Below, in pieces: positions 6,962 to 15,451 of a DNA stretch of 28,793 bases. Origin of the DNA: Streptococcus pseudopneumoniae ATCC BAA-960 = CCUG 49455 (GTDB taxonomy: Bacteria > Bacillota > Bacilli > Lactobacillales > Streptococcaceae); assembly GCF_002087075.1 (NCBI RefSeq), contig NZ_MWSM01000028.1:1-28793 (forward strand). The letters are read 5' to 3'. Numbering within the stretch: position 1 is the first letter of the stretch; every line of letters starts with the position of its first letter. The notes below the pieces were generated by a model. That model worked only from the letters and a program-made list of their open reading frames with translations. It did no database searches and was not told the origin of the DNA. Made by a program: the position numbers and the translations under genes.

Positions 6962-8203
6962 ATGGCTAAAAAGAAAAATAGAAAAAAAGAATTAAAACGC
7001 CAGCAAAAGTTGGATATCAAAATTATTTCTGAAGAAGAGGCTGCTTGGACAGAAATAATGGCTAAAAAACCAACTTTTGTAGAACGTCGACAAATTCAAA
7101 ATTTCGATGAACTACATACAGCAGTGATGCAATATGCTGATGAACATGGAGAGTATCCAGATGTCCAGCTAATCAATTACCAACTAAAAAATAGGACTTT
7201 TGATTGGAATCAGGATCACGCTTTATTTAGAGAAGCTATGCATACTCCAAATACACAAAAGCGAAATAAACTGTTAAAGCAAGTTTTAAAGATCAATCCA
7301 GATTATTTTGCGGCTGATTTTCACTTATTCTTATCAGAAGTTAAAGATTTTGATTTACCAACCTTTAAAAAAGTACTGGATTTTGAAGTTCTAGTTTTAG
7401 AAAAATGGAAAATGAACGGATACAATAGTTGGAATTATTTTGAAGCTCGCCCTATCCTGTCTGCTCTGATGTTTCTGATTGAATATTATATGACAGAAAA
7501 ATTTTACTTTAAGGCTTTGGACTTGGTTAACTTATACTTAAGTAAGCGACCAGAACGTTTTCCTCCTAATTTTGTCTTCTGTATGCTTTCCTTGTATCAT
7601 ATTACTGGTCAGGAATTAAAGGTTGAACGTTTCTATTGTGAAGAATTAAATAAAGGAAAGCGGGATGATACCATCCTTATTCATGCCATCATCTCTGCTT
7701 TTTCTCAAGGAAAAATTGAGGAAGCCAGTCAGCTATTTGCAAAATTAGTGGAAATCAATGATGAAGCTGTTGAATTCTTCATAGAGAAAGACTGGCAATT
7801 CAATATTTTAGACATTGAAGAACAAGAATGCTATTGTCCAAATTCAGTTGAATCGCTACAAGCTAGTTTGTATCCTCTGCTTGACTATTTACAAGAAAAT
7901 ATTATCTTAACAGAATTTTTAACAAAAGAAGCCAAGAAATTCCGTCGTAAACCAGTATTTTCGAATCATTCCAGTGTGTTAAGAAATCTATCCCAGGTTA
8001 CAGACTGGTACTCCTTTATGAGCGAGGAAAAAATGAAGGGAATCCGGATGGATCTTGTTCGCATCTTTGTTGAAAATGGGATTCGTACATCTTCAGATTT
8101 CAAAAAATGGACTGAAAAAGAAGTTCTCGCTTTGAAGGGAATTGGTCCTGTAACCGTTAAAAAGCTGAAAGAAAACGGCATAAAGTTTAAGAAAGAGAAG
8201 TAA
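6962..8203 (+). CDS. Helical-repeat protein with C-terminal helix-hairpin-helix
   Basis: A 413-residue soluble protein. Residues 1-17 are Lys/Arg-rich (MAKKKNRKKELKRQQKL). Residues ~85-330 are rich in paired amphipathic helices that look TPR- or SEL1-like (for example LLKQVLKINPDYFAADFHLF and ALDLVNLYLSKRPERFP), though I cannot assign exact repeats. Residues ~368-413 form a helix-hairpin-helix around ALKGIGPVTVKKL, almost the same as the end of the 131-residue protein at 2365-2760. Cys residues near ~278-283 (ECYCPN) are worth noting. It may bind nucleic acid and partner proteins; function is unknown. GGAG precedes the ATG. A damaged first copy lies at 4995-5399. The RhuM-type gene begins 31 bases downstream. 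Confidence 0.8.
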   Translation: MAKKKNRKKELKRQQKLDIKIISEEEAAWTEIMAKKPTFVERRQIQNFDELHTAVMQYADEHGEYPDVQLINYQLKNRTFDWNQDHALFREAMHTPNTQKRNKLLKQVLKINPDYFAADFHLFLSEVKDFDLPTFKKVLDFEVLVLEKWKMNGYNSWNYFEARPILSALMFLIEYYMTEKFYFKALDLVNLYLSKRPERFPPNFVFCMLSLYHITGQELKVERFYCEELNKGKRDDTILIHAIISAFSQGKIEEASQLFAKLVEINDEAVEFFIEKDWQFNILDIEEQECYCPNSVESLQASLYPLLDYLQENIILTEFLTKEAKKFRRKPVFSNHSSVLRNLSQVTDWYSFMSEEKMKGIRMDLVRIFVENGIRTSSDFKKWTEKEVLALKGIGPVTVKKLKENGIKFKKEK

Positions 8204-8234
8204 TTGTTTATGGAAGGGGGGAGGTGAAATTGTC

Positions 8235-9236
8235 TTGAATGAAATTTCTAATTTCATCCTGTATACTACACCAAATGGCGACGTTCAGCTAGATATCCTT
8301 TTACAAGATGAAAATCTTTGGTTGACTCAAAAAGGTCTTGCAGAGCTCTTTGGAGTTGAACGAAGTGTCATTACAAAGCACTTAAAAAACATTTATGATA
8401 GTGGTGAGTTGGATAAGGTGTCAACTTGTGCAAAATTTGCACAGGTTCAACAAGAGGGAAATAGAACTGTCCGACGTGAACTTGAATATTACAATCTGGA
8501 TGCTATCATTTCAGTTGGCTATCGCGTAAATTCCAGCAAGGCTACTCAATTTAGAATTTGGGCAACCAAGACCTTGAAAGAATTTATCATCAAAGGTTTT
8601 GTTTTGAATGATGAACGCTTGAAACAAGGACAGACAGTTTTCGGACAAGATTATTTCCGTGAACTTTTAGAACGAATTCGCTCTATTCGTTCTAGCGAGC
8701 GCCGAATCTATCAACAAATTACGGATATCTTTGCCGAATGTGCCATAGATTATGATCGAAACTCGGATATTACTAAAAACTTCTATGCTATGGTGCAAAA
8801 TAAATTTCATTATGCAATTACTGGAAGTACGGCTGCAGAAATTATCTATCAGCAAGCTGATGCTAGTAAAGAAAAAATGGGATTAACTACTTGGAAACAT
8901 GCACCTGATGGACGAGTGCTCAAATCAGATGTAACGGTAGCCAAAAATTATTTGCAAGAAAAAGAAATTCGACAACTAGAGCGAACTGTTACAGCCTATT
9001 TTGATTATATCGAGGGTTTAGTTGAGCGCCGTAATACGTTTACAATGCGAGGATTGGCAGATAGTATTGATCGCTTTCTATCCTTTAATGAATATGAAAT
9101 CTTAGAAGGAAAAGGAAGCATTTCCAAGAAACAAGCAGACTCAAAAGCCATCCAAGAGTATGAAAAATTTAACCGAACTCAAAAAATTATATCGGACTTT
9201 GATAAACATATTCTGAAGATAATGAGAGAAAGTTAA
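8235..9236 (+). CDS. RhuM family protein
   Basis: A 333-residue protein of the RhuM family, first named from a Salmonella pathogenicity island and common in mobile and restriction-modification regions; its biochemical role is unsettled. The N-terminal half carries the family signature: ILYTTPNGDVQLDILLQDE, then a helix-turn-helix-like LTQKGLAELFGVERSVITKHLKN (~30-52), then YYNLDAIISVGYRVNS and FRIWATKTLKEFIIKGF. The C-terminal half is helical, with an EKGxxxWKHAPDGR-like stretch (MGLTTWKHAPDGR). The start is a TTG at 8235, with GGAGGTG about nine bases upstream; no in-frame ATG is near. It is the last gene before valS and is probably co-transcribed with it. Confidence 0.87.
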   Translation: MNEISNFILYTTPNGDVQLDILLQDENLWLTQKGLAELFGVERSVITKHLKNIYDSGELDKVSTCAKFAQVQQEGNRTVRRELEYYNLDAIISVGYRVNSSKATQFRIWATKTLKEFIIKGFVLNDERLKQGQTVFGQDYFRELLERIRSIRSSERRIYQQITDIFAECAIDYDRNSDITKNFYAMVQNKFHYAITGSTAAEIIYQQADASKEKMGLTTWKHAPDGRVLKSDVTVAKNYLQEKEIRQLERTVTAYFDYIEGLVERRNTFTMRGLADSIDRFLSFNEYEILEGKGSISKKQADSKAIQEYEKFNRTQKIISDFDKHILKIMRES

Positions 9237-9362
9237 TGTAAAATTTTTATACAGTTTCTTTTTTACTAATAGAAGATACTGAAAAAATCAGATGTGCTGA
9301 ATCAAGGCATATCTTCTACATACTAATTTTATTTAAAGATATTAACTAGAAAGGACAAACAC

Positions 9363-12014
9363 ATGTCTAAAGAACTTTCACCTAAATACAATCCAGCCGA
9401 GGTTGAGGCTGGTCGTTACCAAAAATGGCTTGATGCCGATGTTTTCAAGCCTTCAGGAGACCAAAAGGCTAAGCCTTATTCAATCGTGATTCCACCACCA
9501 AATGTAACTGGGAAGCTTCACCTTGGTCACGCTTGGGATACGACTTTGCAAGATATCATCATCCGTCAAAAACGCATGCAAGGTTTTGATACCCTTTGGC
9601 TTCCAGGGATGGACCACGCGGGGATTGCCACTCAGGCTAAGGTTGAGGAGCGCTTGCGTGGCGAGGGTATTTCCCGCTATGACTTGGGTCGTGAGTCTTT
9701 CTTGACGAAAGTCTGGGAATGGAAAGACGAATATGCCACTACTATCAAGGAACAATGGGGTAAGATGGGGCTCTCTGTAGACTACTCTCGTGAGCGTTTC
9801 ACTCTTGACGAAGGTTTGTCAAAAGCTGTTCGTAAGGTCTTTGTGGACCTTTACAAGAAAGGGTGGATCTATCGTGGTGAATTCATCATCAACTGGGACC
9901 CAGCTGCACGCACAGCCCTTTCTGATATTGAAGTTATCCACAAGGATGTCGAAGGTGCCTTCTACCACATGAACTACATGCTGGAAGACGGCTCACGCGC
10001 CCTTGAAGTGGCAACAACTCGTCCTGAGACCATGTTTGGGGACGTTGCGGTTGCGGTAAATCCAGAAGATCCACGCTACAAGGACTTGATTGGTCAAAAC
10101 GTTATTCTGCCAATCGCTAATAAATTGATCCCAATCGTTGGTGATGAGCACGCAGATCCTGAGTTTGGTACTGGTGTCGTGAAAATTACACCTGCCCACG
10201 ATCCAAACGACTTCTTGGTTGGTCAACGTCACAACTTGCCACAAGTCAATGTTATGAACGACGACGGTACTATGAATGACTTAGCCTTCGAATTTGCAGG
10301 CATGGACCGTTTTGAAGCTCGTAAGGCAGTCGTTGCTAAGTTGGAAGAAATCGGTGCCCTCGTTAAAATTGAAAAACGTGTCCACAGTGTTGGTCACTCA
10401 GAGCGTACTGGTGTTGTGGTTGAACCACGCTTGTCTACTCAATGGTTCGTCAAGATGGACCATTTGGCTAAGAACGCCATTGCCAACCAAGACACAGAGG
10501 ACAAGGTCGAATTCTACCCACCTCGTTTCAACGATACCTTCCTCCAATGGATGGAAAATGTCCATGACTGGGTAATCTCTCGTCAGCTCTGGTGGGGTCA
10601 CCAAATCCCTGCTTGGTACAATGCTGAGGGTGAAATGTACGTTGGCGAAGAAGCTCCAGAAGGTGACGGATGGACTCAGGACGAAGACGTCTTGGATACT
10701 TGGTTCAGTTCTGCCCTTTGGCCATTCTCAACCATGGGCTGGCCTGATGTTGACTCAGAAGACTTCAAACGTTACTTCCCAACTTCAACCTTGGTAACAG
10801 GTTACGACATCATCTTCTTCTGGGTGTCTCGTATGATCTTCCAATCCTTGGAATTTACTGGTCGTCAGCCATTCCAAAACGTGCTTATCCACGGTCTCAT
10901 CCGTGACGAGCAAGGACGCAAGATGTCTAAATCTCTCGGTAACGGGATTGACCCGATGGATGTCATCGAGAAATATGGTGCCGATGCCCTTCGTTGGTTC
11001 CTTTCAAACGGTTCTGCGCCAGGCCAAGACGTGCGCTTCTCTTACGAGAAAATGGATGCTTCATGGAACTTCATTAACAAGATCTGGAACATCTCTCGCT
11101 ACATCCTCATGAACAATGAAGGCTTGACCCTTGAGCAAGCAACTGCCAATGTGGAAAAAGTTGACAACAAGGAAGCTGGAAATGTCACAGATCGCTGGAT
11201 TCTCCACAACCTCAATGAAACCATCGGAAAAGCAACTGCCAACTTTGACAAGTTTGAGTTTGGTGTGGCTGGACACATCCTCTACAACTTCATCTGGGAT
11301 GAGTTTGCGGACTGGTATGTTGAGTTGACCAAGGAAGTCCTTTATAGTGACAACGAAGAAGAGAAAGTCATCACGCGTTCTGTTCTCCTTTATACTTTGG
11401 ATAAGATTCTTCGTCTCCTTCACCCGATCATGCCATTCGTGACAGAGGAAATCTTTGGACAAATCTCAGAAGGCTCTATCGTGACAGCTGCATACCCAAC
11501 TGTTAATCTAGCCTTTGAAGACCTTGCGGCTCACACTGGTGTGGAAAGTCTCAAAGACTTGATCCGTGCCGTTCGTAATGCGCGTGCGGAAGTAAACGTA
11601 GCACCAAGTAAGCCAATCACAATCCTTGTTAAGACTAGCGATAGTGACTTGGAAGCCTTCTTTAACAGCAATGTCAACTACATCAAACGTTTCACAAATC
11701 CAGAACACTTGGAAATTGCATCAAACATCCCTGCACCTGAACTCGCAATGTCAAGCGTCATCACAGGAGCAGAAATCTACTTGCCACTGGCAGACCTCCT
11801 CAATGTCGAAGAAGAACTGGCTCGTCTCGACAAGGAACTGGCTAAATGGCAAAAAGAACTAGATATGGTGGGCAAGAAACTCTCTAACGAACGCTTCGTC
11901 GCCAATGCTAAACCAGAAGTCGTCCAAAAAGAACGCGACAAACAAGCCGACTACCAAGCCAAATACGACGCGACAGTTGCACGTATTGATGATATGAAGA
12001 AGTTGGTGAAGTAG
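9363..12014 (+). CDS. valS: Valine--tRNA ligase
   Basis: An 883-residue class I aminoacyl-tRNA synthetase that charges tRNA-Val in the cytosol, full length for the family. Visible parts: the HIGH-type motif HLGHAWD at residues 53-59 after PPPNVTGKL; the editing (CP1) domain with [15 protein letters not shown] and [12 protein letters not shown]; the KMSKS loop at 520-524 in [14 protein letters not shown]; the anticodon-binding domain (~620-750); and the C-terminal coiled coil (~812-883, [15 protein letters not shown]). AGAAAGGA precedes the ATG. I see no T-box or convincing promoter in the 126 bases after the RhuM gene, so expression probably depends on read-through from the Val T-box promoter at 2774. 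Its first ~58 codons exist as two decayed copies upstream. Confidence 0.97.
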   Translation: MSKELSPKYNPAEVEAGRYQKWLDADVFKPSGDQKAKPYSIVIPPPNVTGKLHLGHAWDTTLQDIIIRQKRMQGFDTLWLPGMDHAGIATQAKVEERLRGEGISRYDLGRESFLTKVWEWKDEYATTIKEQWGKMGLSVDYSRERFTLDEGLSKAVRKVFVDLYKKGWIYRGEFIINWDPAARTALSDIEVIHKDVEGAFYHMNYMLEDGSRALEVATTRPETMFGDVAVAVNPEDPRYKDLIGQNVILPIANKLIPIVGDEHADPEFGTGVVKITPAHDPNDFLVGQRHNLPQVNVMNDDGTMNDLAFEFAGMDRFEARKAVVAKLEEIGALVKIEKRVHSVGHSERTGVVVEPRLSTQWFVKMDHLAKNAIANQDTEDKVEFYPPRFNDTFLQWMENVHDWVISRQLWWGHQIPAWYNAEGEMYVGEEAPEGDGWTQDEDVLDTWFSSALWPFSTMGWPDVDSEDFKRYFPTSTLVTGYDIIFFWVSRMIFQSLEFTGRQPFQNVLIHGLIRDEQGRKMSKSLGNGIDPMDVIEKYGADALRWFLSNGSAPGQDVRFSYEKMDASWNFINKIWNISRYILMNNEGLTLEQATANVEKVDNKEAGNVTDRWILHNLNETIGKATANFDKFEFGVAGHILYNFIWDEFADWYVELTKEVLYSDNEEEKVITRSVLLYTLDKILRLLHPIMPFVTEEIFGQISEGSIVTAAYPTVNLAFEDLAAHTGVESLKDLIRAVRNARAEVNVAPSKPITILVKTSDSDLEAFFNSNVNYIKRFTNPEHLEIASNIPAPELAMSSVITGAEIYLPLADLLNVEEELARLDKELAKWQKELDMVGKKLSNERFVANAKPEVVQKERDKQADYQAKYDATVARIDDMKKLVK

Positions 12015-12066
12015 TGTGAAGTGAGATATACTTGGAAGATGATTTACACCTCACACCTGCTTTTTT
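12014..12066 (+). terminator. Terminator after valS
   Basis: GTGTGAAGTG (12014-12023) pairs with CACCTCACAC (12047-12056) with one mismatch, followed by TGC and six T. It sets the end of the valS operon and separates it from the ATPase pair. Confidence 0.75.
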
Positions 12067-12120
12067 ATGTAGTTTGTGTTAAACTGATAGTACTGCCTCC
12101 ATGGTGAAAGGAGAATATAT

Positions 12121-13464
12121 ATGAAACTAACAATAGAAAATATAGGTAATGTAAAGAATGCAGAAATTGAAATAAATGGAATTTCAGTTATTGCAGGTCA
12201 AAATGGCACTGGAAAAAGTACAATAAGTCGTTCTTTATTTTCAATATTTAGTGCCAATTATGATGTTATAAAAAAAATTTCTAACGATCGAACTAAAGCA
12301 ATTAATGATTTTTTAGAAGACTATCTCTCTGATATCGAAATGAATCGTAAAAATAATTCTGAAATAGGGATTGCTAGAAGAATCGTTCCGAGTTTCCTTT
12401 ATACAGAATTGACAAAAATCATTTCAAAAAATTTATTGATATTTCTTGATAAAAATTATAGTGAACATAATAACGAATCCCTTAAGAAGAGTATCATTGA
12501 ATCAATTAATGAATTCAATAAACGAAATTCAAAATACTTTGTATTAAATATTAAGGATTTGGACCTAAATGTTTTATCTGAAAATATAAAAGAAATTCTA
12601 TCTCAGTCAGACCAATCTATCTTTAACCAAATTTTAACTGCTCATTTAACTGATGAATTTCATAATCAAATAAATAATATATACGACCCATTGACAGGAC
12701 TAATTTCTTTAAGAATAAAAGATGAACAAATAAATGTTGAAGTTAACAAAAATAGAGCTACTGCAGATAAATTGATAAATTTTAAAACAGATGTAGTATA
12801 CATAGATGATGCTGCTGCAATAGTTGAAAATTTATTTTCAACTAAATTTTTAAATAAATTTTCAACTAAATTTTTAAATGAATTTTTAAATAAAATTGAT
12901 TTAAAATTGGATCATAATGCTCATTTAATGGAGCAGCTTAGAGATGAAAGAAACAACACTTACACATTACGAGCTAAGATAACTGACAGATTAAATTTGG
13001 TGTTTAATGAAATAAATCATATATTGAAGACTGATATTGTTAATAGTTCAGAAGATGAGGAAGATGAAAAAAAACTTAATATAATCAATTATTCTTCAGG
13101 TATGAAAACGTTCTATTTAATTAAATCTCTTTTAGAAAATGGTGTGATTAGAGAAAATGGGACACTCATTTTAGATGAACCAGAAGTCCATTTACATCCA
13201 GAATGGCAATTGAAATTTGCTGAAATTATAGTATTACTTCAGAAAGAATTTGGATTACATATCTTAATCAATTCCCATAGTCCTTATTTAGTTGAAGCGA
13301 TTGATATATTTAGCAAAAAAAATGATACAAATGATTCTGTTAAGTATTATCTTGCTAATAGTTCTATTGAAGATGTTACTGACTCGATTGATAAGATTTA
13401 TGAGCAAATGTATGTTCCTTTAAATCGCCTTGAGGAGCTAGCGGAGGATTTTGATGGTGAGTAA
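12121..13464 (+). CDS. ABC/OLD-like AAA ATPase, first gene of a two-gene module
   Basis: A 447-residue ATPase of the RecF/SMC/OLD-like group (AAA15/AAA21 type). Near the N-terminus is Walker A in GQNGTGKST (~27-35). Late in the protein is an ABC-signature-like NYSSGMKTFYL (~323-333), then Walker B TLILDEPEVHLHPEW (~347-361) and an H-loop in LINSHSPYLVEA. Between them is a long AT-rich helical insert with a 24-base tandem repeat. No TOPRIM or nuclease domain is present. The architecture matches the ATPase half of several phage-defence systems, where a small partner gene carries the effector. AAAGGAG precedes the ATG. The next gene overlaps it by 11 bases. The gene is far more AT-rich than valS, pointing to transfer. 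Confidence 0.82.
   Translation: MKLTIENIGNVKNAEIEINGISVIAGQNGTGKSTISRSLFSIFSANYDVIKKISNDRTKAINDFLEDYLSDIEMNRKNNSEIGIARRIVPSFLYTELTKIISKNLLIFLDKNYSEHNNESLKKSIIESINEFNKRNSKYFVLNIKDLDLNVLSENIKEILSQSDQSIFNQILTAHLTDEFHNQINNIYDPLTGLISLRIKDEQINVEVNKNRATADKLINFKTDVVYIDDAAAIVENLFSTKFLNKFSTKFLNEFLNKIDLKLDHNAHLMEQLRDERNNTYTLRAKITDRLNLVFNEINHILKTDIVNSSEDEEDEKKLNIINYSSGMKTFYLIKSLLENGVIRENGTLILDEPEVHLHPEWQLKFAEIIVLLQKEFGLHILINSHSPYLVEAIDIFSKKNDTNDSVKYYLANSSIEDVTDSIDKIYEQMYVPLNRLEELAEDFDGE
12835..12894 (+). repeat. 24-bp in-frame tandem repeat inside the ATPase gene
   Basis: Two copies (12835-12858 and 12859-12882) of a 24-base unit beginning TTTTCAACTAAATTTT, differing at one base, plus a 12-base partial third copy. 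It encodes FSTKFLNK, FSTKFLNE and FLNK. Because the unit is a multiple of three, gain or loss would change length without breaking the frame. Confidence 0.88.
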
Positions 13465-14020
13465 AATAATTTTCTCTATATTACATGATTTTAATATTAG
13501 ATTTTCTGAATGTCGTAGCGATATTAAAACCTGCTCATATGATTCTGATTCTAACTATAATTTGGTAAACTCTAAATATACTTGTTATAATTTTGATAAG
13601 ATTTCAGAAATTATTTTTAAAAAACATAGCTTTGATAAATGGCAATCTGTAGATACAATTCTGCCTCTTCTTCCTGTAGATGCTGATAGTAAATTATATT
13701 TAATAGAGTTTAAGAATTCAAAAAATATTCCATATGCTAACGTTAGAGCTAAAATATTATCGAGTTTGTTCCTACTAGAAAATTTTTATGGATTGCAAAA
13801 AACTGATTATAAAAAAATAGTGACAGTTACTGTAGTTAAATCACAAAAAGGTAAAAGACATTTAAATGAAATTAGACAACATCAGGCAAAAATAAGTGGT
13901 AAGTCACCTTATAAAGTTGAAAATTTTAGGGCTTTAGAAGATTTTTATGGAATTGAATCTTTTAAATATCCCCCTGAAAAATTTATAGAATTTATAGAGA
14001 ATAATAATTTAGTCAGTTAA
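13454..14020 (+). CDS. Small partner protein with PD-(D/E)xK-like signature
   Basis: A 188-residue protein. Its central segment, PVDADSKLYLIEFKNSK (residues ~74-90), has the layout of a PD-(D/E)xK nuclease core: Asp 76 or 78, then a hydrophobic strand ending Glu85-Phe-Lys87. A Glu at ~52 (ISEIIF) could be the helix acid. Downstream strands (KKIVTVTVVKS, ~120-130) and a basic stretch (KSQKGKRHLNE) would suit DNA or RNA contact. I know no named family for it, so nuclease activity is an inference. The ATG at 13454 has GGAGG six bases upstream and lies inside the end of the ATPase gene, so the two are translationally coupled. Same AT-rich composition as the ATPase. Confidence 0.72.
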   Translation: MVSKIIFSILHDFNIRFSECRSDIKTCSYDSDSNYNLVNSKYTCYNFDKISEIIFKKHSFDKWQSVDTILPLLPVDADSKLYLIEFKNSKNIPYANVRAKILSSLFLLENFYGLQKTDYKKIVTVTVVKSQKGKRHLNEIRQHQAKISGKSPYKVENFRALEDFYGIESFKYPPEKFIEFIENNNLVS

Positions 14021-14376
14021 AATTAAAATACTAAAATTTTATAGCTTTGATTAAAAACCAGCTCACTACACAACAACCCCTCTAAGTTCGAACCGCTCTG
14101 AGAAGTACAACATTGCAGTTTCTTCTCAGGTGTTGGGGGATTTGAACAAACCAACGAGTTCAGAGTGGTGTATCCTATGAGTTTGATAAGTATGCAAGCT
14201 AGAATTATTCATTTAATCAAACCATTCATCCAAAAGGCATTACAAATGAGTGCATGGGATGTTGAGTATAACTCTTTTATTACTTCTTCATAGAACTTAT
14301 TATGAATGTTTTTTATAGTTCACCCCAATTTCACCATTTACCGATGACACAGAAAAACAATTGAAAGGATATTTCT
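14021..14376. other. Intergenic region with hairpin and a possible gene scrap
   Basis: This 356-base stretch has no clear gene. CTGAGAAG (14098-14105) and CTTCTCAG (14122-14129) can form an 8-bp hairpin with a 16-base loop and no T-run. A 38-codon frame (14177-14293, start MSLISMQARIIHLIKPFIQK) lacks a good ribosome site and looks like the broken start of a gene, unidentified. No tRNA, terminator or IS end could be supported. Confidence 0.5.
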
Positions 14377-15180
14377 ATGCAACCAACTTACAACATTGAC
14401 AACCCAAACTTGTCTTATGAAGCTAAGCGTGACTTATGGCGGATAGGTTTTGGTCTGCAGAAAGTTGACAATCTAGTGCCATCAGCGTATATGGAATCTT
14501 TGGCTGAGAAACAGTCCCGGGGTGAACTGACTTACGAGCAGGTTTATGAGGATGCAACGGCTTATCACCATACTATTGATGCAAGTACGGAAGAGGCAGA
14601 CTTGGTTTCTCTACGTATTGTAGAACTATTGTCTCGAAGAGGCTTTAGCTTTAGTCCTGCGACCTTACTTGCTATTCATAAGGAGTTGTTTCAAGATATA
14701 TTTGAACCCTCTATTCCGGTGGGGCAATTTCGTCAGACCAATATCACAAAGAATGAACCTGTTTTGAATGGTGAAAGTGTTGTGTACTCTGATTACTCCA
14801 TGATTCAAATGACCTTGGATTATGATTTTAATCAGGAAAAACAAGTTGCATATGCGACACTAACTCAGGCGGATGTGGTTAAACAAATCCAGCATTTTAT
14901 TTCAGGAATCTGGCAGATTCATCCATTTCGCGAAGGAAACACTCGGACAGTAACGGTCTTTTTGATTCAGTATCTTCGTGAGTTTGGTTTTGATATTGAT
15001 AATACACCATTTCAGCAACATGCCAAGTATTTTCGTGATGCCTTGGTATTAGATAATGCAAAGATTTTACAGCGACGTCCTGAGTTTTTAACAGCTTTTT
15101 TTGAAAATCTCTTGTTCGGTGGTCAAAATGATTTGTCTTCAGAAAAAATGTATCTAGATTTAGACCTCGATTTTTCATAA
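14377..15180 (+). CDS. Fic domain protein
   Basis: A 267-residue Fic-fold protein; such enzymes usually transfer AMP from ATP to hydroxyl side chains of target proteins. The active-site loop reads HPFREGNTRTV with the catalytic His at 182. The usual HxFx(D/E)GNGRxxR is changed here: the second Gly is Thr and the last Arg is Thr. A flap-like strand precedes it (VGQFRQTNI, ~115-123), and EADLVSLRIVELL (~73-85) forms an early helix. HHTIDAS (64-70) sits where class II Fic proteins carry a (S/T)xxxE(G/N)-type inhibitory helix, but with Asp for Glu; this alignment is tentative. TTGAAAGGA precedes the ATG. A terminator follows at 15239. No antitoxin-like small gene is adjacent. Confidence 0.88.
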   Translation: MQPTYNIDNPNLSYEAKRDLWRIGFGLQKVDNLVPSAYMESLAEKQSRGELTYEQVYEDATAYHHTIDASTEEADLVSLRIVELLSRRGFSFSPATLLAIHKELFQDIFEPSIPVGQFRQTNITKNEPVLNGESVVYSDYSMIQMTLDYDFNQEKQVAYATLTQADVVKQIQHFISGIWQIHPFREGNTRTVTVFLIQYLREFGFDIDNTPFQQHAKYFRDALVLDNAKILQRRPEFLTAFFENLLFGGQNDLSSEKMYLDLDLDFS

Positions 15181-15238
15181 TCCTAATACTGAGTAAACAT
15201 TGAATTTTAGGAAAAAATGAAGCAAATATTCTCACAAG

Positions 15239-15287
15239 AAAACGTATATCATCAAAGTTTTAGGTCACTTGATAATATGCGTTTTTT
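15239..15287 (+). terminator. Terminator after the Fic gene
   Basis: AAAACGTATATCA (15239-15251) pairs with TGATAATATGCGTTTT (15270-15285) with one bulge and one G-T pair, and the stem runs into a T-run ending at 15287. Confidence 0.7.
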
Positions 15288-15392
15288 GAATTTTATAGAC
15301 TGCTCGTTTAAACTCTATTTACCTCGTACATTCCGGAGCGAGACGGAATATTAGCCACATACAAAATGAGTACTATTAGGATTTTATTTTCG

Positions 15393-15421
15393 TGTACAAT
15401 TTCAGCTATTCTTGTTATAAT
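15393..15421 (+). promoter_or_regulatory. Extended -10 promoter for the primase-helicase gene
   Basis: TGTTATAAT at 15413-15421 is a perfect extended -10. TGTACA at 15393-15398 is a weak -35 with 17-base spacing. Start would be near 15428, just before the ribosome site, which rules out the upstream GTG at 15392 as start codon. Confidence 0.65.
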
Positions 15422-15451
15422 CAGCCTATAGGAATCAAGGAGGTGATTGTT

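Noticed and set aside
9237..9362. Second promoter or T-box directly before valS
   Set aside because: No TGGNACC motif and no convincing -35/-10 pair with 16-18 base spacing.
11061..11462. 133-codon minus-strand frame inside valS
   Set aside because: Fully inside the well-supported valS gene; no ribosome site or recognisable domain.
14060..14170. Possible tRNA or att site because of GGTTCGAAC and TTCAAATCC-like sequence on the minus strand
   Set aside because: No acceptor stem, anticodon arm or CCA-end layout can be built; no integrase nearby.
15330..15349. ATTCCG/CGGAAT hairpin before the primase-helicase gene as a terminator
   Set aside because: Only six base pairs and no T-run; function not supported.
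15392..15451. GTG start giving a 20-residue longer primase-helicase
   Set aside because: It lies upstream of the extended -10 promoter; the ATG at 15452 has a perfect ribosome site.
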